Assembly: GCA_016550405.1 (NCBI GenBank)
Contig: JABXGX010000044.1
Coordinates: forward strand, 1-10,035
Length of the DNA stretch: 10,035 nt
Source of the DNA: an archaeon
Lineage (GTDB): Archaea > Asgardarchaeota > Hermodarchaeia > Hermodarchaeales > Hermodarchaeaceae
Direction of reading: 5' to 3'
Within the stretch, counting starts at the first letter, position 1; each line of letters begins with the position of its first letter. This document shows positions 1-7,087 of the stretch, piece by piece. A program made the position numbers and the translations under genes. The notes under the pieces were generated by a model that searched no databases, had not been told where the DNA came from, and saw only the letters and a program-made list of their open reading frames with translations.

Positions 1-518
1 AAATGGCGTCGAAACTCGGTAGTTAATTCACCGACAACATCTTTAATCTGGTTACGTAAATCAAATCGACGGTCAGCAAAATATTCAGCAAGTAAGGCTT
101 CTAGCTCAAGGATGCTTTTTGTTAGGGCTTCATGTTCTTCAAGTCCACCTTCAGCAAGGAGTTCCCAGTAGCCATCGGTGAAAGCGCTGAGGAAGGCGCT
201 AAGTGTTCGGGGATCTTGAGTTTGGGCGACGTGCAAGGCTTCAAGGGCATTCGAAAAGGTGACATTAGCCCGTCGATCGAAGGGAAGATCCGCGATGGTT
301 TCGCAGAGCATTCCATCCAGAAAAGTTCGCCCCCGACAATCTTGTAAATGAGCAGCGTGGGGTTCCAAGTTGCAATGGCTAAGGACTGATCTATCGTAGA
401 ATGGACACTCACCTGGTGGGGAAGTATGCTTCTCCATGATGGTTTCGATACGCTTCCGAGTGTGGAAGAGTTTGAGAAGTTCCCGCGCTGCTTCTATTCG
501 CTTAAGCTCACTTGGCAT
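1..518 (-). CDS. Unrecognised protein, C-terminus off the left edge; four evenly spaced cysteines
   Basis: An open frame runs from ATG 516-518 to the window edge, giving 172 complete codons without a stop; the 3' end is missing. I do not recognise the family. The N-terminus (residues 4-31) is a charged, probably helical segment. It is followed by a segment with Cys at about 38, 49, 61 and 72 (spacing x10, x11, x10) and His at 48, 54 and 57, which could bind a metal or an Fe-S cluster. Residues 75-172 look all-helical, with Leu/Glu/Ala-rich stretches that may form a coiled coil. No signal peptide or membrane segment is visible. The ATG is chosen because it is the first in the frame and the protein looks natural from there; no good Shine-Dalgarno precedes it, and M28 (435-437) is an alternative start. 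It lies 89 bp downstream of the glycosyltransferase-like operon in the same direction, so it could be co-transcribed. Confidence 0.7.
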   Translation of the reverse strand, partial: MPSELKRIEAARELLKLFHTRKRIETIMEKHTSPPGECPFYDRSVLSHCNLEPHAAHLQDCRGRTFLDGMLCETIADLPFDRRANVTFSNALEALHVAQTQDPRTLSAFLSAFTDGYWELLAEGGLEEHEALTKSILELEALLAEYFADRRFDLRNQIKDVVGELTTEFRRH

Positions 519-579
519 AGGTTTATATCCTACCCTCGATTGTAGCCTGCAAGCCAAGTTGAATTAAAGCGTCTCTTCA

Positions 580-587
580 ATTTAAAC
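580..587 (-). promoter_or_regulatory. Possible TATA box for the left-edge gene
   Basis: On the minus strand the sequence GGTTTAAATTG forms an AT-rich box about 65 bp upstream of ATG 518. Transcription starting about 25 bp downstream would leave a 35-40 nt leader. A closer TATA-like ATATAAA lies at 522-528 but is too near the ATG to drive it. Co-transcription with the upstream operon is an equally good explanation. Confidence 0.25.
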
Positions 588-607
588 CCTTTGTTATCTT
601 CTAACCT

Positions 608-1927
608 TTATTCAGGGAGTTCACGGTCTCGAATACTGAGTCTTTTCCGTGCCCAGGGTAATTCCTTTGTGTAGGCCAATAGGAAGAAGGCAGGAATTAT
701 CATGATGAAGTTGTGATGCCAAATCCCTGCAGGCGCGCCAATTAAAAATATGGCCATGCTGACAAAGCTGTAAAGAATACTCTTTCCGAACTCAGGTCGA
801 AGCAACAATCTAACTAATAAAACGACTATCACAATTGCGGCTAAGGCTGTGAAGACCGTACTGATCCGAATCCCTTCAGGTGGAAGGAGACTGCGCGTCA
901 CAATTTGCAGGGGATCACCGATTTGAGCCCATAAGGTCGGATCGATTGTCGGAAGACCCATGCTAGCCCAGATGGAGTTAGCCACAATCCAGTAGACGTT
1001 GAAAATAATCGCGGGGATGGAGCCTGTCCAGCTCCACCATGAATGAATGCGTAGAGGCCAAGCTTCATAGGATCGACCGAACTGAACGAGTAATAAGTCA
1101 TTCAATAATGCCAAATGCCGAGTGGGCTGGGAATACAGAATAGCTTCTAAGGATGCCCAGAGTTGAAAGAGTCCATAGATGACCACGGCAGGTAACACAC
1201 CATAAATCCATTTTTGATAGCTGCGCAAATGATACGCAATGGCAAAGAGGAGAAGCAAACCGATGTACTGGTAGGTAATTGCACCAATCCCAAGCCAGAA
1301 CACAGACCAGAAGGGATCCTTCCATTTCTCATAGCCCATCCACACGAAGAAGAGGACGACACTCATGTGCGTTACCAAGTTTAAGGTCACCATTATGGGA
1401 TTTATCCAGACAAACAAAGCGGCTAAGCGATTCCCAGAGCGCATCATGCGGTCGAAAAGGAGAAAATCAAAGAACATATGGAGAAGCAAGAAACTGGGTT
1501 GAAAGTCCATGCACCCTGCGAAGTCAAATGAATAAGGATAGATCATGCAGGGGATGTGAATGAGGAGGCTTCCAGGTCCATAATTAATGAAATTCTGAGG
1601 GTACCCATCACAGGGGCCTGTGGCTAAAGCGGTTAACCAATAATCCCGACTATAAGGATTAAGTCCGCTGAACATGTAGGTGAGTCCTTGAGTCAGAAGC
1701 TCATTCATGTCATTGACATCGGGAAAGGTTGGGTTCACATATGCAATGTATAGAATGACAACCAAAGTTAAAATCCGAATAAATAGTCCCAGACTGATTT
1801 CTTTCCACCAAGATCGATAGAGTTGAAAAGTGTTGGAGAAGTAAGCACTAATTCGAGATCCAAATGAGGGCGGAACAGTTGAGGGAGAAGACAAGGCGAG
1901 TTCAGCTTCGTTGGCTGATACATTCAT
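608..1927 (-). CDS. Multi-pass membrane protein, GT-C (GT87/DUF2029-like) glycosyltransferase, paralogue 1
   Basis: A 439-residue protein with a cytosolic N-terminus of about 40 residues and roughly ten hydrophobic segments. The first (about 45-64) is followed by the acidic loop PDVNDMNEL (D70, D73, E76), where GT-C enzymes carry their catalytic acidic motif. GLNPY and NYGP motifs follow, resembling the GxNPY and NYPP motifs of GT87/DUF2029 proteins, then MDFQPSF and WINP. Such enzymes use polyprenyl-phosphate sugars on the outer side of the membrane; donor and acceptor here are unknown. The start is set at ATG 1925-1927 because AGGAGG (1935-1940) sits 7 nt before it; the in-frame ATG at 1931-1933 would touch that sequence almost directly. 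The chosen ATG overlaps the TGA of the upstream gene as ATGA, implying translational coupling. The next gene upstream is a clear paralogue. Family assignment rests on short motifs and topology only. Confidence 0.72.
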   Translation of the reverse strand: MNVSANEAELALSSPSTVPPSFGSRISAYFSNTFQLYRSWWKEISLGLFIRILTLVVILYIAYVNPTFPDVNDMNELLTQGLTYMFSGLNPYSRDYWLTALATGPCDGYPQNFINYGPGSLLIHIPCMIYPYSFDFAGCMDFQPSFLLLHMFFDFLLFDRMMRSGNRLAALFVWINPIMVTLNLVTHMSVVLFFVWMGYEKWKDPFWSVFWLGIGAITYQYIGLLLLFAIAYHLRSYQKWIYGVLPAVVIYGLFQLWASLEAILYSQPTRHLALLNDLLLVQFGRSYEAWPLRIHSWWSWTGSIPAIIFNVYWIVANSIWASMGLPTIDPTLWAQIGDPLQIVTRSLLPPEGIRISTVFTALAAIVIVVLLVRLLLRPEFGKSILYSFVSMAIFLIGAPAGIWHHNFIMIIPAFFLLAYTKELPWARKRLSIRDRELPE

Positions 1928-3153
1928 GAACATACCTCCTTATTTGAATCAGTTTCTATTGCACTATGAGCTTTAGGAGTCGTTTTCTTTGTTGAACTAT
2001 ACGTGTGCCGATTTCGCCAAAAGATAAAGGGCAATGTTAGACACAGAACCCAATAATGTGCTAGACCTTCAGCTGTACTAGCAATGAATAATGCCAGTAA
2101 TACACCTGGAATGAAGATAGTAAGTGCAGTCTGTGGATTATTTGTAAAATACCAAAGTCCGATAATACCTAGAATCACTACAAGAAGCAACATCATAGGC
2201 GCGATTTGTGGAGCAATAGGTGGGGGCACACCGAAAAAGATTCCAATATTAAAGGCCCAAGAAGGGATTGACCCCATGAAAAGAAACGCGAGGGGAAAAT
2301 AGCGGTTGTAGTAAGGACTAAGATTATTGTAATCTTGCCAGTTTACTGGAGGTCTTCCTATTTGATGAATTAGTAAATCTTGGACGAAAAGAATTGGATT
2401 CCAGAAAAAGAATACCAGAACGACGATAACAACGGGCAGCATTCCCAATAGGTTGAATCGGAGTTGGCCTTTGCGCCAATAAAAAACAAGAAGGAATGGA
2501 AGGAAAATCGCACCCATTTGATAAGTCGCAGCGAGCAGTGCTGCATACACGCCGCATCGAACCGGCTGATTCAAGTTCACCAAACTTAGAGTCAGGAGCA
2601 TGAGAGGAAGCGACATGAATGTGATGATGTTAACAAAAACAAAGAAAGGATTAATCCAGATGATTTTCGAGATTGTGGTGTGGTGCTCTTGCCAAAGCCG
2701 ATAATAAGTGACGAAGTCGAAAAACCAGTGTAAGATGAAGAAGGCAGGCATGAAATCCATTGTCCCAATACTCTGGGGACCAGGCCATAGGAGCGAGGGG
2801 AGATGGAAGAGAATAGCAAAGGGGGGATAATTGAAATAATCTTGATCGAAGGGACCTGCGAAGGTGTGAAGATGATAGGTCTGTCCGTAAGGATTCACGC
2901 CATAGACAAGATTTGTCATACCTTTGAACACTAACTCATTCATATCAGTCAAATCGCCTGCAATATCAAGAAATATTAGAAAACCAATAAGAGTTGCAAT
3001 TCGGACAAGTATACCTGCCCAAAATCCAGTATCGTGGAAAAGATGTGAAAGATCATTCAGATTGAGTGCCTGACGAATTCGAGGCCAAGGAGTTTCTTCT
3101 GTCTGAGAATCTTGGTGTTCTATGGTCAAAGCTGACACGCACCAACAGGTCAA
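1924..3153 (-). CDS. Multi-pass membrane protein, GT-C (GT87/DUF2029-like) glycosyltransferase, paralogue 2
   Basis: Up to 409 residues with about ten hydrophobic segments. It matches the downstream gene across the N-terminal half: DLTDMNEL (D67, D70, E73) against DVNDMNEL, GVNPYGQTY against GLNPYSRDY, then NYPPF, MDFMPAF, a DF pair and WINPF. The C-terminal halves keep the topology but little sequence. The acidic loop after the first membrane segment plus GxNPY and YPP motifs suggest a polyprenyl-phosphate-sugar-dependent GT-C enzyme. The start is uncertain. The longest frame begins at TTG 3151-3153, bounded by an in-frame TAA upstream; GTG at 3136-3138 and TTG at 3127-3129 are alternatives. 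None has a clear Shine-Dalgarno, and the first in-frame ATG lies inside the conserved acidic loop, so a non-ATG start is needed. The end overlaps the next gene by 4 bp as ATGA. Confidence 0.72.
   Translation of the reverse strand: MTCWCVSALTIEHQDSQTEETPWPRIRQALNLNDLSHLFHDTGFWAGILVRIATLIGFLIFLDIAGDLTDMNELVFKGMTNLVYGVNPYGQTYHLHTFAGPFDQDYFNYPPFAILFHLPSLLWPGPQSIGTMDFMPAFFILHWFFDFVTYYRLWQEHHTTISKIIWINPFFVFVNIITFMSLPLMLLTLSLVNLNQPVRCGVYAALLAATYQMGAIFLPFLLVFYWRKGQLRFNLLGMLPVVIVVLVFFFWNPILFVQDLLIHQIGRPPVNWQDYNNLSPYYNRYFPLAFLFMGSIPSWAFNIGIFFGVPPPIAPQIAPMMLLLVVILGIIGLWYFTNNPQTALTIFIPGVLLALFIASTAEGLAHYWVLCLTLPFIFWRNRHTYSSTKKTTPKAHSAIETDSNKEVCS
1934..1940 (-). promoter_or_regulatory. Strong Shine-Dalgarno inside the end of the upstream gene
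   Basis: AGGAGGT on the minus strand matches the anti-Shine-Dalgarno end of archaeal 16S rRNA and lies within the last codons of the upstream paralogue. Its spacing favours ATG 1925-1927 over ATG 1931-1933 and supports coupled translation through the ATGA overlap. Confidence 0.75.
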
Positions 3154-3189
3154 AAGGGAGATGTGTTAGGCTTGTGAGCCGTTTCCCCA

Positions 3190-3202
3190 CATAAGCCTTA
3201 TG
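3190..3202. repeat. 13-bp palindrome upstream of the glycosyltransferase pair
   Basis: CATAAG-C-CTTATG is a perfect 6-1-6 inverted repeat in the 90-bp gap between the DUF362 gene and the tandem glycosyltransferase-like genes. It lies 37-50 bp before the longest possible start of paralogue 2. It could be an operator or part of an internal promoter. A pyrimidine-rich TTCTTTTAG (minus strand, about 3207-3215) next to it could serve as a weak TATA box or T-rich termination signal. Function is inferred only from position. Confidence 0.35.
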
Positions 3203-3243
3203 CCAGCTAAAAGAACGAGAAAGTGTTAGAATAATTCCCTATA

Positions 3244-4305
3244 CTACAGATAACGGCGGAACATCTTGCCCCATTCGGTTTTCATAATACGATCGATGTG
3301 CTTTTTCCCTCGAGTCTTTAGCCAAATATCTCGAAGGTAGTGACTGATTTTCACATTGACCTTGAAGAACGCAGAACGCATCATGAAGGGTTCGAGAAAA
3401 CTACTACGGAAAAATCGATCAAAGCGGATGACCGGATCCAGTTTGGTCTCGTAATTATAGCAGACTCCATCAACTTCATCGCCAACAATCTCTTTAGTGC
3501 ATAGGTCCCCATTTCCAAGCCCTTGTTCATGGGCCATACGAACATGTCCAATTTCCATGGGATCATACCCAATCATTTGGGCACAGAGTGCATCTAAGGC
3601 TACGAGATCTCCACTCGCCGCAATGTAGTTTTGGACATATGGTCGTCCTGTCCGTGGTCCTGCACCATCCATTGCGATTGTGCTGTCTGCAAATGCGAAG
3701 AGAGGACCGCAGAATTCCTGTTGAATGCGAAGTAGGTCAACTAAGATTTCATGGATTTTGAGGTGGTAATGGTGGCGAACCGTTCGAAGAAAACCAAATG
3801 CGTTCTTCATGGAGCAGGTGATAGTGCTGTGGCCGTGGCACTTGAAGGTAGGCAGATGGATGATTTGAGCATCAATGATAGGTTTGGGCATCAGCATATC
3901 TTCTTGTCCGAACACCATAGGATGGGAAGGATTCACTTCGACCCACTCCTCATCGATGAGAATCGTCCAAGGGATGTCATGCTTTTCGAGAAGAGGAACG
4001 TAACGGTTCTTGTACATCCCAGTTCGAGCGTCAGTTACAACGGTCATATTTTCCAAGGCAAGCACATCAGAGAAATTCCGCTTGGACAATTCCCGAAGCA
4101 TGGCATCCAACTGGTAAGGTTGAGTCGAACATGATGGAAAGTATTCCTGCCAAGAGATGTTAAGCTTCATCACTGTGCGAACCTTAGGATCGAAGATTTG
4201 ATCGAATTTCGCAAGGCGAAAAAGGCGTGCTACATCATCGAAGTAGGTTTCAGGAGTGGTTTTTACCACAGCGAGTGGAAACTTACTAGGGTCTGTCTTC
4301 TTCAT
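3244..4305 (-). CDS. DUF362 domain protein
   Basis: A soluble 353-residue protein with DUF362 hallmarks: LPTFKCHGHSTITCSMKN (151-168) followed by AFG, DSTIAMDGAGPRTG (207-220) and AASGDLVALDALCAQ (229-243) ending at GYDP. The family's biochemical role is not established to my knowledge. Some members carry a 4Fe-4S ferredoxin motif, and no CxxCxxC cluster is present here. The C-terminal 60 residues are basic (LKTRGKKHIDRIMK), which could favour membrane or nucleic-acid contact. The start is set at ATG 4303-4305, preceded at 5 nt by AGGTGA. The frame stays open upstream to TTG 4372-4374, which would add 23 residues and leave only 5 bp to the previous gene, so the longer form is possible. It lies between a UPF0104-like membrane protein and two GT-C-like enzymes in one minus-strand operon, which suggests a role in lipid-linked glycan metabolism; this is inference. 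Confidence 0.82.
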   Translation of the reverse strand: MKKTDPSKFPLAVVKTTPETYFDDVARLFRLAKFDQIFDPKVRTVMKLNISWQEYFPSCSTQPYQLDAMLRELSKRNFSDVLALENMTVVTDARTGMYKNRYVPLLEKHDIPWTILIDEEWVEVNPSHPMVFGQEDMLMPKPIIDAQIIHLPTFKCHGHSTITCSMKNAFGFLRTVRHHYHLKIHEILVDLLRIQQEFCGPLFAFADSTIAMDGAGPRTGRPYVQNYIAASGDLVALDALCAQMIGYDPMEIGHVRMAHEQGLGNGDLCTKEIVGDEVDGVCYNYETKLDPVIRFDRFFRSSFLEPFMMRSAFFKVNVKISHYLRDIWLKTRGKKHIDRIMKTEWGKMFRRYL

Positions 4306-4379
4306 GAGAGTCACCTGTAATGCCCAATCAAGCACACGGGGAGTTGTACCAGCTTTAACCTTTCGGTCTATCAACCTTG

Positions 4380-5408
4380 CTATGGCGGTGGTTGCTCCTC
4401 GGGTTCCTGCTCCTCATCCTGGAGAATTCGATACCCACGACCCATTGTTGCAATGGAAGGAACTCCCAAGATAGAAAGACTGATGATATATATGAGTCCA
4501 TCAAGCAACGCAATTCCAGCGGCGTGAGTAATCCCAAACCCACCCAGATAGGGTAATAGTGCCCAAAATTGGAACATGAAAATCCCAATCCCAGCGGGAA
4601 GGAGGATTGCTAACAAGTGTCCTGCAGTGTAACTGATTGACGATACAAAGACTGACTCAAGAAGTGTTAAAACCTCAGAAAAGGCTAGGGCAAGAAAGGC
4701 AAGCTTCATAGTCTCAATGATCCAGAGAGGAACACTGATCATGAAAGCGATTCCAGAGTTCCAACTGCTGATATCAGTCCGCATATCTGCTGCGAAGTTC
4801 TCCACGAAGGTTGGCACTTCATCTTTGAGTCGTTTTGATGGTTTGAAGAGTCGTCCCGTAATTCCAGAAAACCGACTGACGAAGCGTTCATTTCGAATTA
4901 AAATAAAGAAGGCAACAAATGCAATTACTAGGACAATGCCGGTAAAGGCTTGGCCAGTCAATGCTCCAAATAGTAAAAAAGCAGACACAACAATAATCAA
5001 CACAAGACTGGCAAAATCTAGTACTCGAGCGAGGAGTACCGATGATAGACCGGCTGAGAATCGTGTTCCTGTCTTTTCACGTAGCCAATAGGGTGTAGCA
5101 ATATCTCCGGCACGAAGGGGAACAACATAGGTTAAGAAAATCCCACCGACAAGCATTGGGAAAAGTTGTAGGGGATTTCCTTTCGTGTTAAAAGGTCGTA
5201 GCAGAACCCACCAACGAATCGCGCGCAGAACATATGCTATGACAAAAAGGCCAAAGGCAGGAAGCATCCAGAACAAGTTCGCAGTCGCAAGAGTTCCAAC
5301 GAGAGCGAAAATGCCGCCTTCACCATTTATGATTAAAGCGATGTGAAGCCAGAGGACAATTAGAACCAGGCTGATTCCGGCAATCAGATAGTACCAACGT
5401 TGGCGCAT
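4380..5408 (-). CDS. UPF0104 / LPG-synthase-TM-like integral membrane protein (flippase-like)
   Basis: A 342-residue membrane protein of the lysylphosphatidylglycerol-synthase transmembrane (UPF0104) family. The diagnostic blocks are LRAIRWWVLLRP (61-72), PLRAGDIATPYWLREKTG (97-114), LLARVLDF (125-132) and, near the end, LLPAGIGIFMFQF (269-281). About eight hydrophobic segments run from residue 7 to 318, and an acidic Pro/Glu-rich tail (330-342) follows. There is no soluble aminoacyl-transferase domain, so it is not an MprF-type synthase. In archaea such domains occur beside or fused to GT2 enzymes (haloarchaeal AglD), pointing to lipid-carrier glycosylation or translocation. The start ATG 5406-5408 has no Shine-Dalgarno, and a TATA-like box lies about 55 bp upstream. 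It is first in the minus-strand operon and divergent from the nucleotidyltransferase gene. Family call is firm; transport function is inferred. Confidence 0.85.
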   Translation of the reverse strand: MRQRWYYLIAGISLVLIVLWLHIALIINGEGGIFALVGTLATANLFWMLPAFGLFVIAYVLRAIRWWVLLRPFNTKGNPLQLFPMLVGGIFLTYVVPLRAGDIATPYWLREKTGTRFSAGLSSVLLARVLDFASLVLIIVVSAFLLFGALTGQAFTGIVLVIAFVAFFILIRNERFVSRFSGITGRLFKPSKRLKDEVPTFVENFAADMRTDISSWNSGIAFMISVPLWIIETMKLAFLALAFSEVLTLLESVFVSSISYTAGHLLAILLPAGIGIFMFQFWALLPYLGGFGITHAAGIALLDGLIYIISLSILGVPSIATMGRGYRILQDEEQEPEEQPPP

Positions 5409-5460
5409 TGATGACAGCTCTTCAAGGGGAGGCTAGCTTCCAATCTCCTCTTATTCTACC

Positions 5461-5468
5461 CTAAATAG
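5461..5468 (-). promoter_or_regulatory. Probable TATA box of the 5408-to-608 operon
   Basis: CTATTTAG on the minus strand lies about 55 bp before ATG 5408. A start site about 25 bp downstream would leave a leader of about 30 nt. It is the best AT-rich box on this strand in the 133-bp divergent gap, which otherwise shows no strong repeat. Confidence 0.35.
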
Positions 5469-5508
5469 TTATCCCAGCAAAGGAAAAGCGAATCAAACAT
5501 CTAGCAAC

Positions 5509-5516
5509 CTTTTTTA
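5509..5516 (+). promoter_or_regulatory. Probable TATA box, leaderless nucleotidyltransferase mRNA
   Basis: CTTTTTTA begins 33 bp upstream of ATG 5542, placing the transcription start at or within a few bases of the ATG. No Shine-Dalgarno is present, which fits a leaderless archaeal transcript. Confidence 0.45.
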
Positions 5517-5541
5517 GCACTTATTCGGATGACTTCCTCAT

Positions 5542-6291
5542 ATGCCACCTGAGTACGCTGTAATCCCTGCTGCTGGTAAAGGAAGACGTATCCACCCCTA
5601 TTCGGAGAAGGTTCCTAAACCAATGATTCAGGTGTTTGAACAACCCATTCTCACCCATGTAATCAACAGGTGCAAAAATGCAAGTATACAGAAAATCATT
5701 ATTATTGTTAACCCGAAATCGGATGCAGTGAAGAATTATTTCCAAGATGGTAGTGCATTTGATGTTTCCATCGAATATGTGGGTCAACCAAGACCCGAAG
5801 GTATTGGACATGCTGTGGGGCTAACCGAAGGTACCATTAAAACACCCTTTGCTGTATATCTTGGGGACGAGTTGTACATCAATTCTGACCATCGAGGGTT
5901 CATCCATTCTTTCGATGCCACAGGCTGTGCAGCCTCTATAGGACTCATCCGAGTTGATGACGAGGAGCTAATCCGTAAAAACTACTCCGTAGAAATTGAT
6001 CCTGAAACCCAGATAATCCGACACCTCGTTGAAAAACCAGTCGAGTTAACAAATAATATTCTTGGGTGTGGCTCCTACATCTTTGATGAAACCGTCTTCG
6101 AAGCCATACGACGTACTCCACGTTCCAAAAAGAATGAAATCGAGATTACTGATACACTCAACACAATTCGAGAACTCGGAAATGATGTCTATGGATATTT
6201 CTTAGGGGGTCAATATCTCAATGTGACATATCCGGAAGATATTGTTAAAGCTGAAAAGCTGCTCAGCCAAGATAAGGATTCGATTTTATAG
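5542..6291 (+). CDS. Sugar-1-phosphate nucleotidyltransferase (RmlA/GalU-like)
   Basis: A 249-residue cytosolic enzyme predicted to couple a sugar 1-phosphate to an NTP, giving an NDP-sugar and pyrophosphate. The nucleotide-binding signature is AAGKGRRIHPYSEKVPKPM (10-28), with the typical K26-P27. It is followed by EGIGHAVGL (86-94), the metal-binding LGDEL (107-111), VEKP (163-166) and EITDTL (201-206). The last conserved block, LNVTYPEDI (226-234), has Asn where RmlA has a metal-ligand Asp, a change I believe is common in archaeal relatives. It contains only the nucleotidyltransferase domain, with no C-terminal left-handed beta-helix, so it is not a GlmU-type bifunctional enzyme. Base and sugar specificity cannot be read from sequence. 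The start ATG 5542 fits a leaderless transcript. Its 3' end overlaps the convergent GT2 gene by 6 bp. It likely supplies activated sugar to the neighbouring glycosyltransferases. Confidence 0.88.
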   Translation: MPPEYAVIPAAGKGRRIHPYSEKVPKPMIQVFEQPILTHVINRCKNASIQKIIIIVNPKSDAVKNYFQDGSAFDVSIEYVGQPRPEGIGHAVGLTEGTIKTPFAVYLGDELYINSDHRGFIHSFDATGCAASIGLIRVDDEELIRKNYSVEIDPETQIIRHLVEKPVELTNNILGCGSYIFDETVFEAIRRTPRSKKNEIEITDTLNTIRELGNDVYGYFLGGQYLNVTYPEDIVKAEKLLSQDKDSIL

Positions 6292-6984
6292 ATTTAAAAT
6301 CACCTTGATCATTTGGAGACCATTTCGAAACGCTTTGGCTTTTGATGTTGTGATTTTGGCTTTGCCTACCCGAGTCAAATAATAGACAGGGATTTCTTTG
6401 ATTTTTCCTCCATGTTCAAGTGCTTTGACAATCATTTGTGGTGATAAAGCAGCTCCCTCAGCATTAAGTTTTGGAAGAATCGCTTCAAGCATTTCACGTC
6501 GAATCACTCGAAGTGTGCACCCAACATCGGTTAAGGGAAGGTAGCCATGGAGTATACCCAATAATTTTGCTACCGCTATATTGCCCACTACAAGAAAAAG
6601 CCCCATGTTCGCTCCTTCTTCGAGGTAGGGGGTGGCGGTTCTTGTTCCGACAACAAAGTGGTGGTTTCGCACTTCAGTAAGAAGTCTGGGTACATCAATA
6701 CCACGAAATGTCTGATCAGCTTCGGTAATGATGATGAGATCATATCCGCGTTCCAAGGCTTCACGCAATCCGCGTCTTATTGCGGCTCCATATCCTTGGA
6801 TAGGTTCTGGAATTACTGTTGCCCCAGCTGTTTTGGCGACCTGAGCGGTGTTATCAGTTGAGTTGTTATCAATGACGATTACATCGTCGACTTCAGGAGT
6901 CATGAAATCTTTGATGGTGTAAGCAATGGGCTCTTCTTCATTCCAGGCTGGGATGACGACGCAGACACGCTTACCGGCATACAT
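6286..6984 (-). CDS. GT2 glycosyltransferase, polyprenyl-phosphate-sugar synthase type
   Basis: A 232-residue GT-A fold enzyme related to dolichyl-phosphate mannosyl- and glucosyltransferases. Visible blocks are VVIPAWNEEEPI (9-20), VIDNNSTDNT (37-46), GYGAAIRRGLREAL (64-77), TEADQTF (87-93), VGTRT (112-116) and DVGCTLRVIRREML (153-166). The usual DAD of the DxD motif reads E-A-D, a variant compatible with metal binding. There is no C-terminal membrane domain, only a hydrophobic end, so it probably acts peripherally at the cytosolic face, loading a sugar onto a polyprenyl phosphate. In AglD a comparable GT2 domain is fused to a UPF0104-like membrane domain; here that partner is the separate gene at 4380-5408. 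The start ATG 6982-6984 lacks a Shine-Dalgarno but has a good TATA box at 7041-7048. Sugar specificity is unknown. Confidence 0.88.
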   Translation of the reverse strand: MYAGKRVCVVIPAWNEEEPIAYTIKDFMTPEVDDVIVIDNNSTDNTAQVAKTAGATVIPEPIQGYGAAIRRGLREALERGYDLIIITEADQTFRGIDVPRLLTEVRNHHFVVGTRTATPYLEEGANMGLFLVVGNIAVAKLLGILHGYLPLTDVGCTLRVIRREMLEAILPKLNAEGAALSPQMIVKALEHGGKIKEIPVYYLTRVGKAKITTSKAKAFRNGLQMIKVILNL

Positions 6985-7040
6985 AGGTGTTCACGAGGAA
7001 TCAGCTTAGTGGAGCGTGTCGTTCCTTATTGAAGGTGTCC

Positions 7041-7048
7041 TATAAAAG
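7041..7048 (-). promoter_or_regulatory. TATA box for the GT2 gene
   Basis: CTTTTATA on the minus strand (TATAAAAG on the plus strand) is the clearest TATA box in the window. Initiation about 25 bp downstream would start the RNA near 7015-7020, leaving a leader of about 30-35 nt before ATG 6984. It lies beyond the end of the GTPase gene, so the GT2 gene probably has its own promoter. Confidence 0.55.
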
Positions 7049-7071
7049 AATAGAAGCTTCAGACTTACTAA

Positions 7072-7087
7072 AATCTAATTTTAGATT
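7072..7087 (-). terminator. AT-rich inverted repeat at the GTPase stop codon, possible terminator
   Basis: AATCTAA-TT-TTAGATT is a perfect 7-bp inverted repeat that includes the GTPase stop codon (TAA at 7081-7083). On the minus strand it is followed by TTTTAG. A weak hairpin plus T-rich stretch could end the GTPase mRNA before the GT2 promoter 25 bp further on. It may equally be an operator or chance in AT-rich sequence. Confidence 0.35.

Noticed and set aside
522..528. ATATAAA box on the minus strand directly before the left-edge gene
   Set aside because: It lies only 3-10 bp before ATG 518, so transcription from it would start inside the gene, near codon 6-7.
1931..1933. Upstream ATG as the start of glycosyltransferase paralogue 1
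   Set aside because: It is separated from AGGAGG by one base, too close for initiation; ATG 1925-1927 has proper spacing and forms the ATGA overlap.
608..3153. A single long membrane protein split by a frameshift or stop
   Set aside because: Both halves carry the full N-terminal motif set and a complete membrane topology, so they are two paralogous genes rather than one broken gene.
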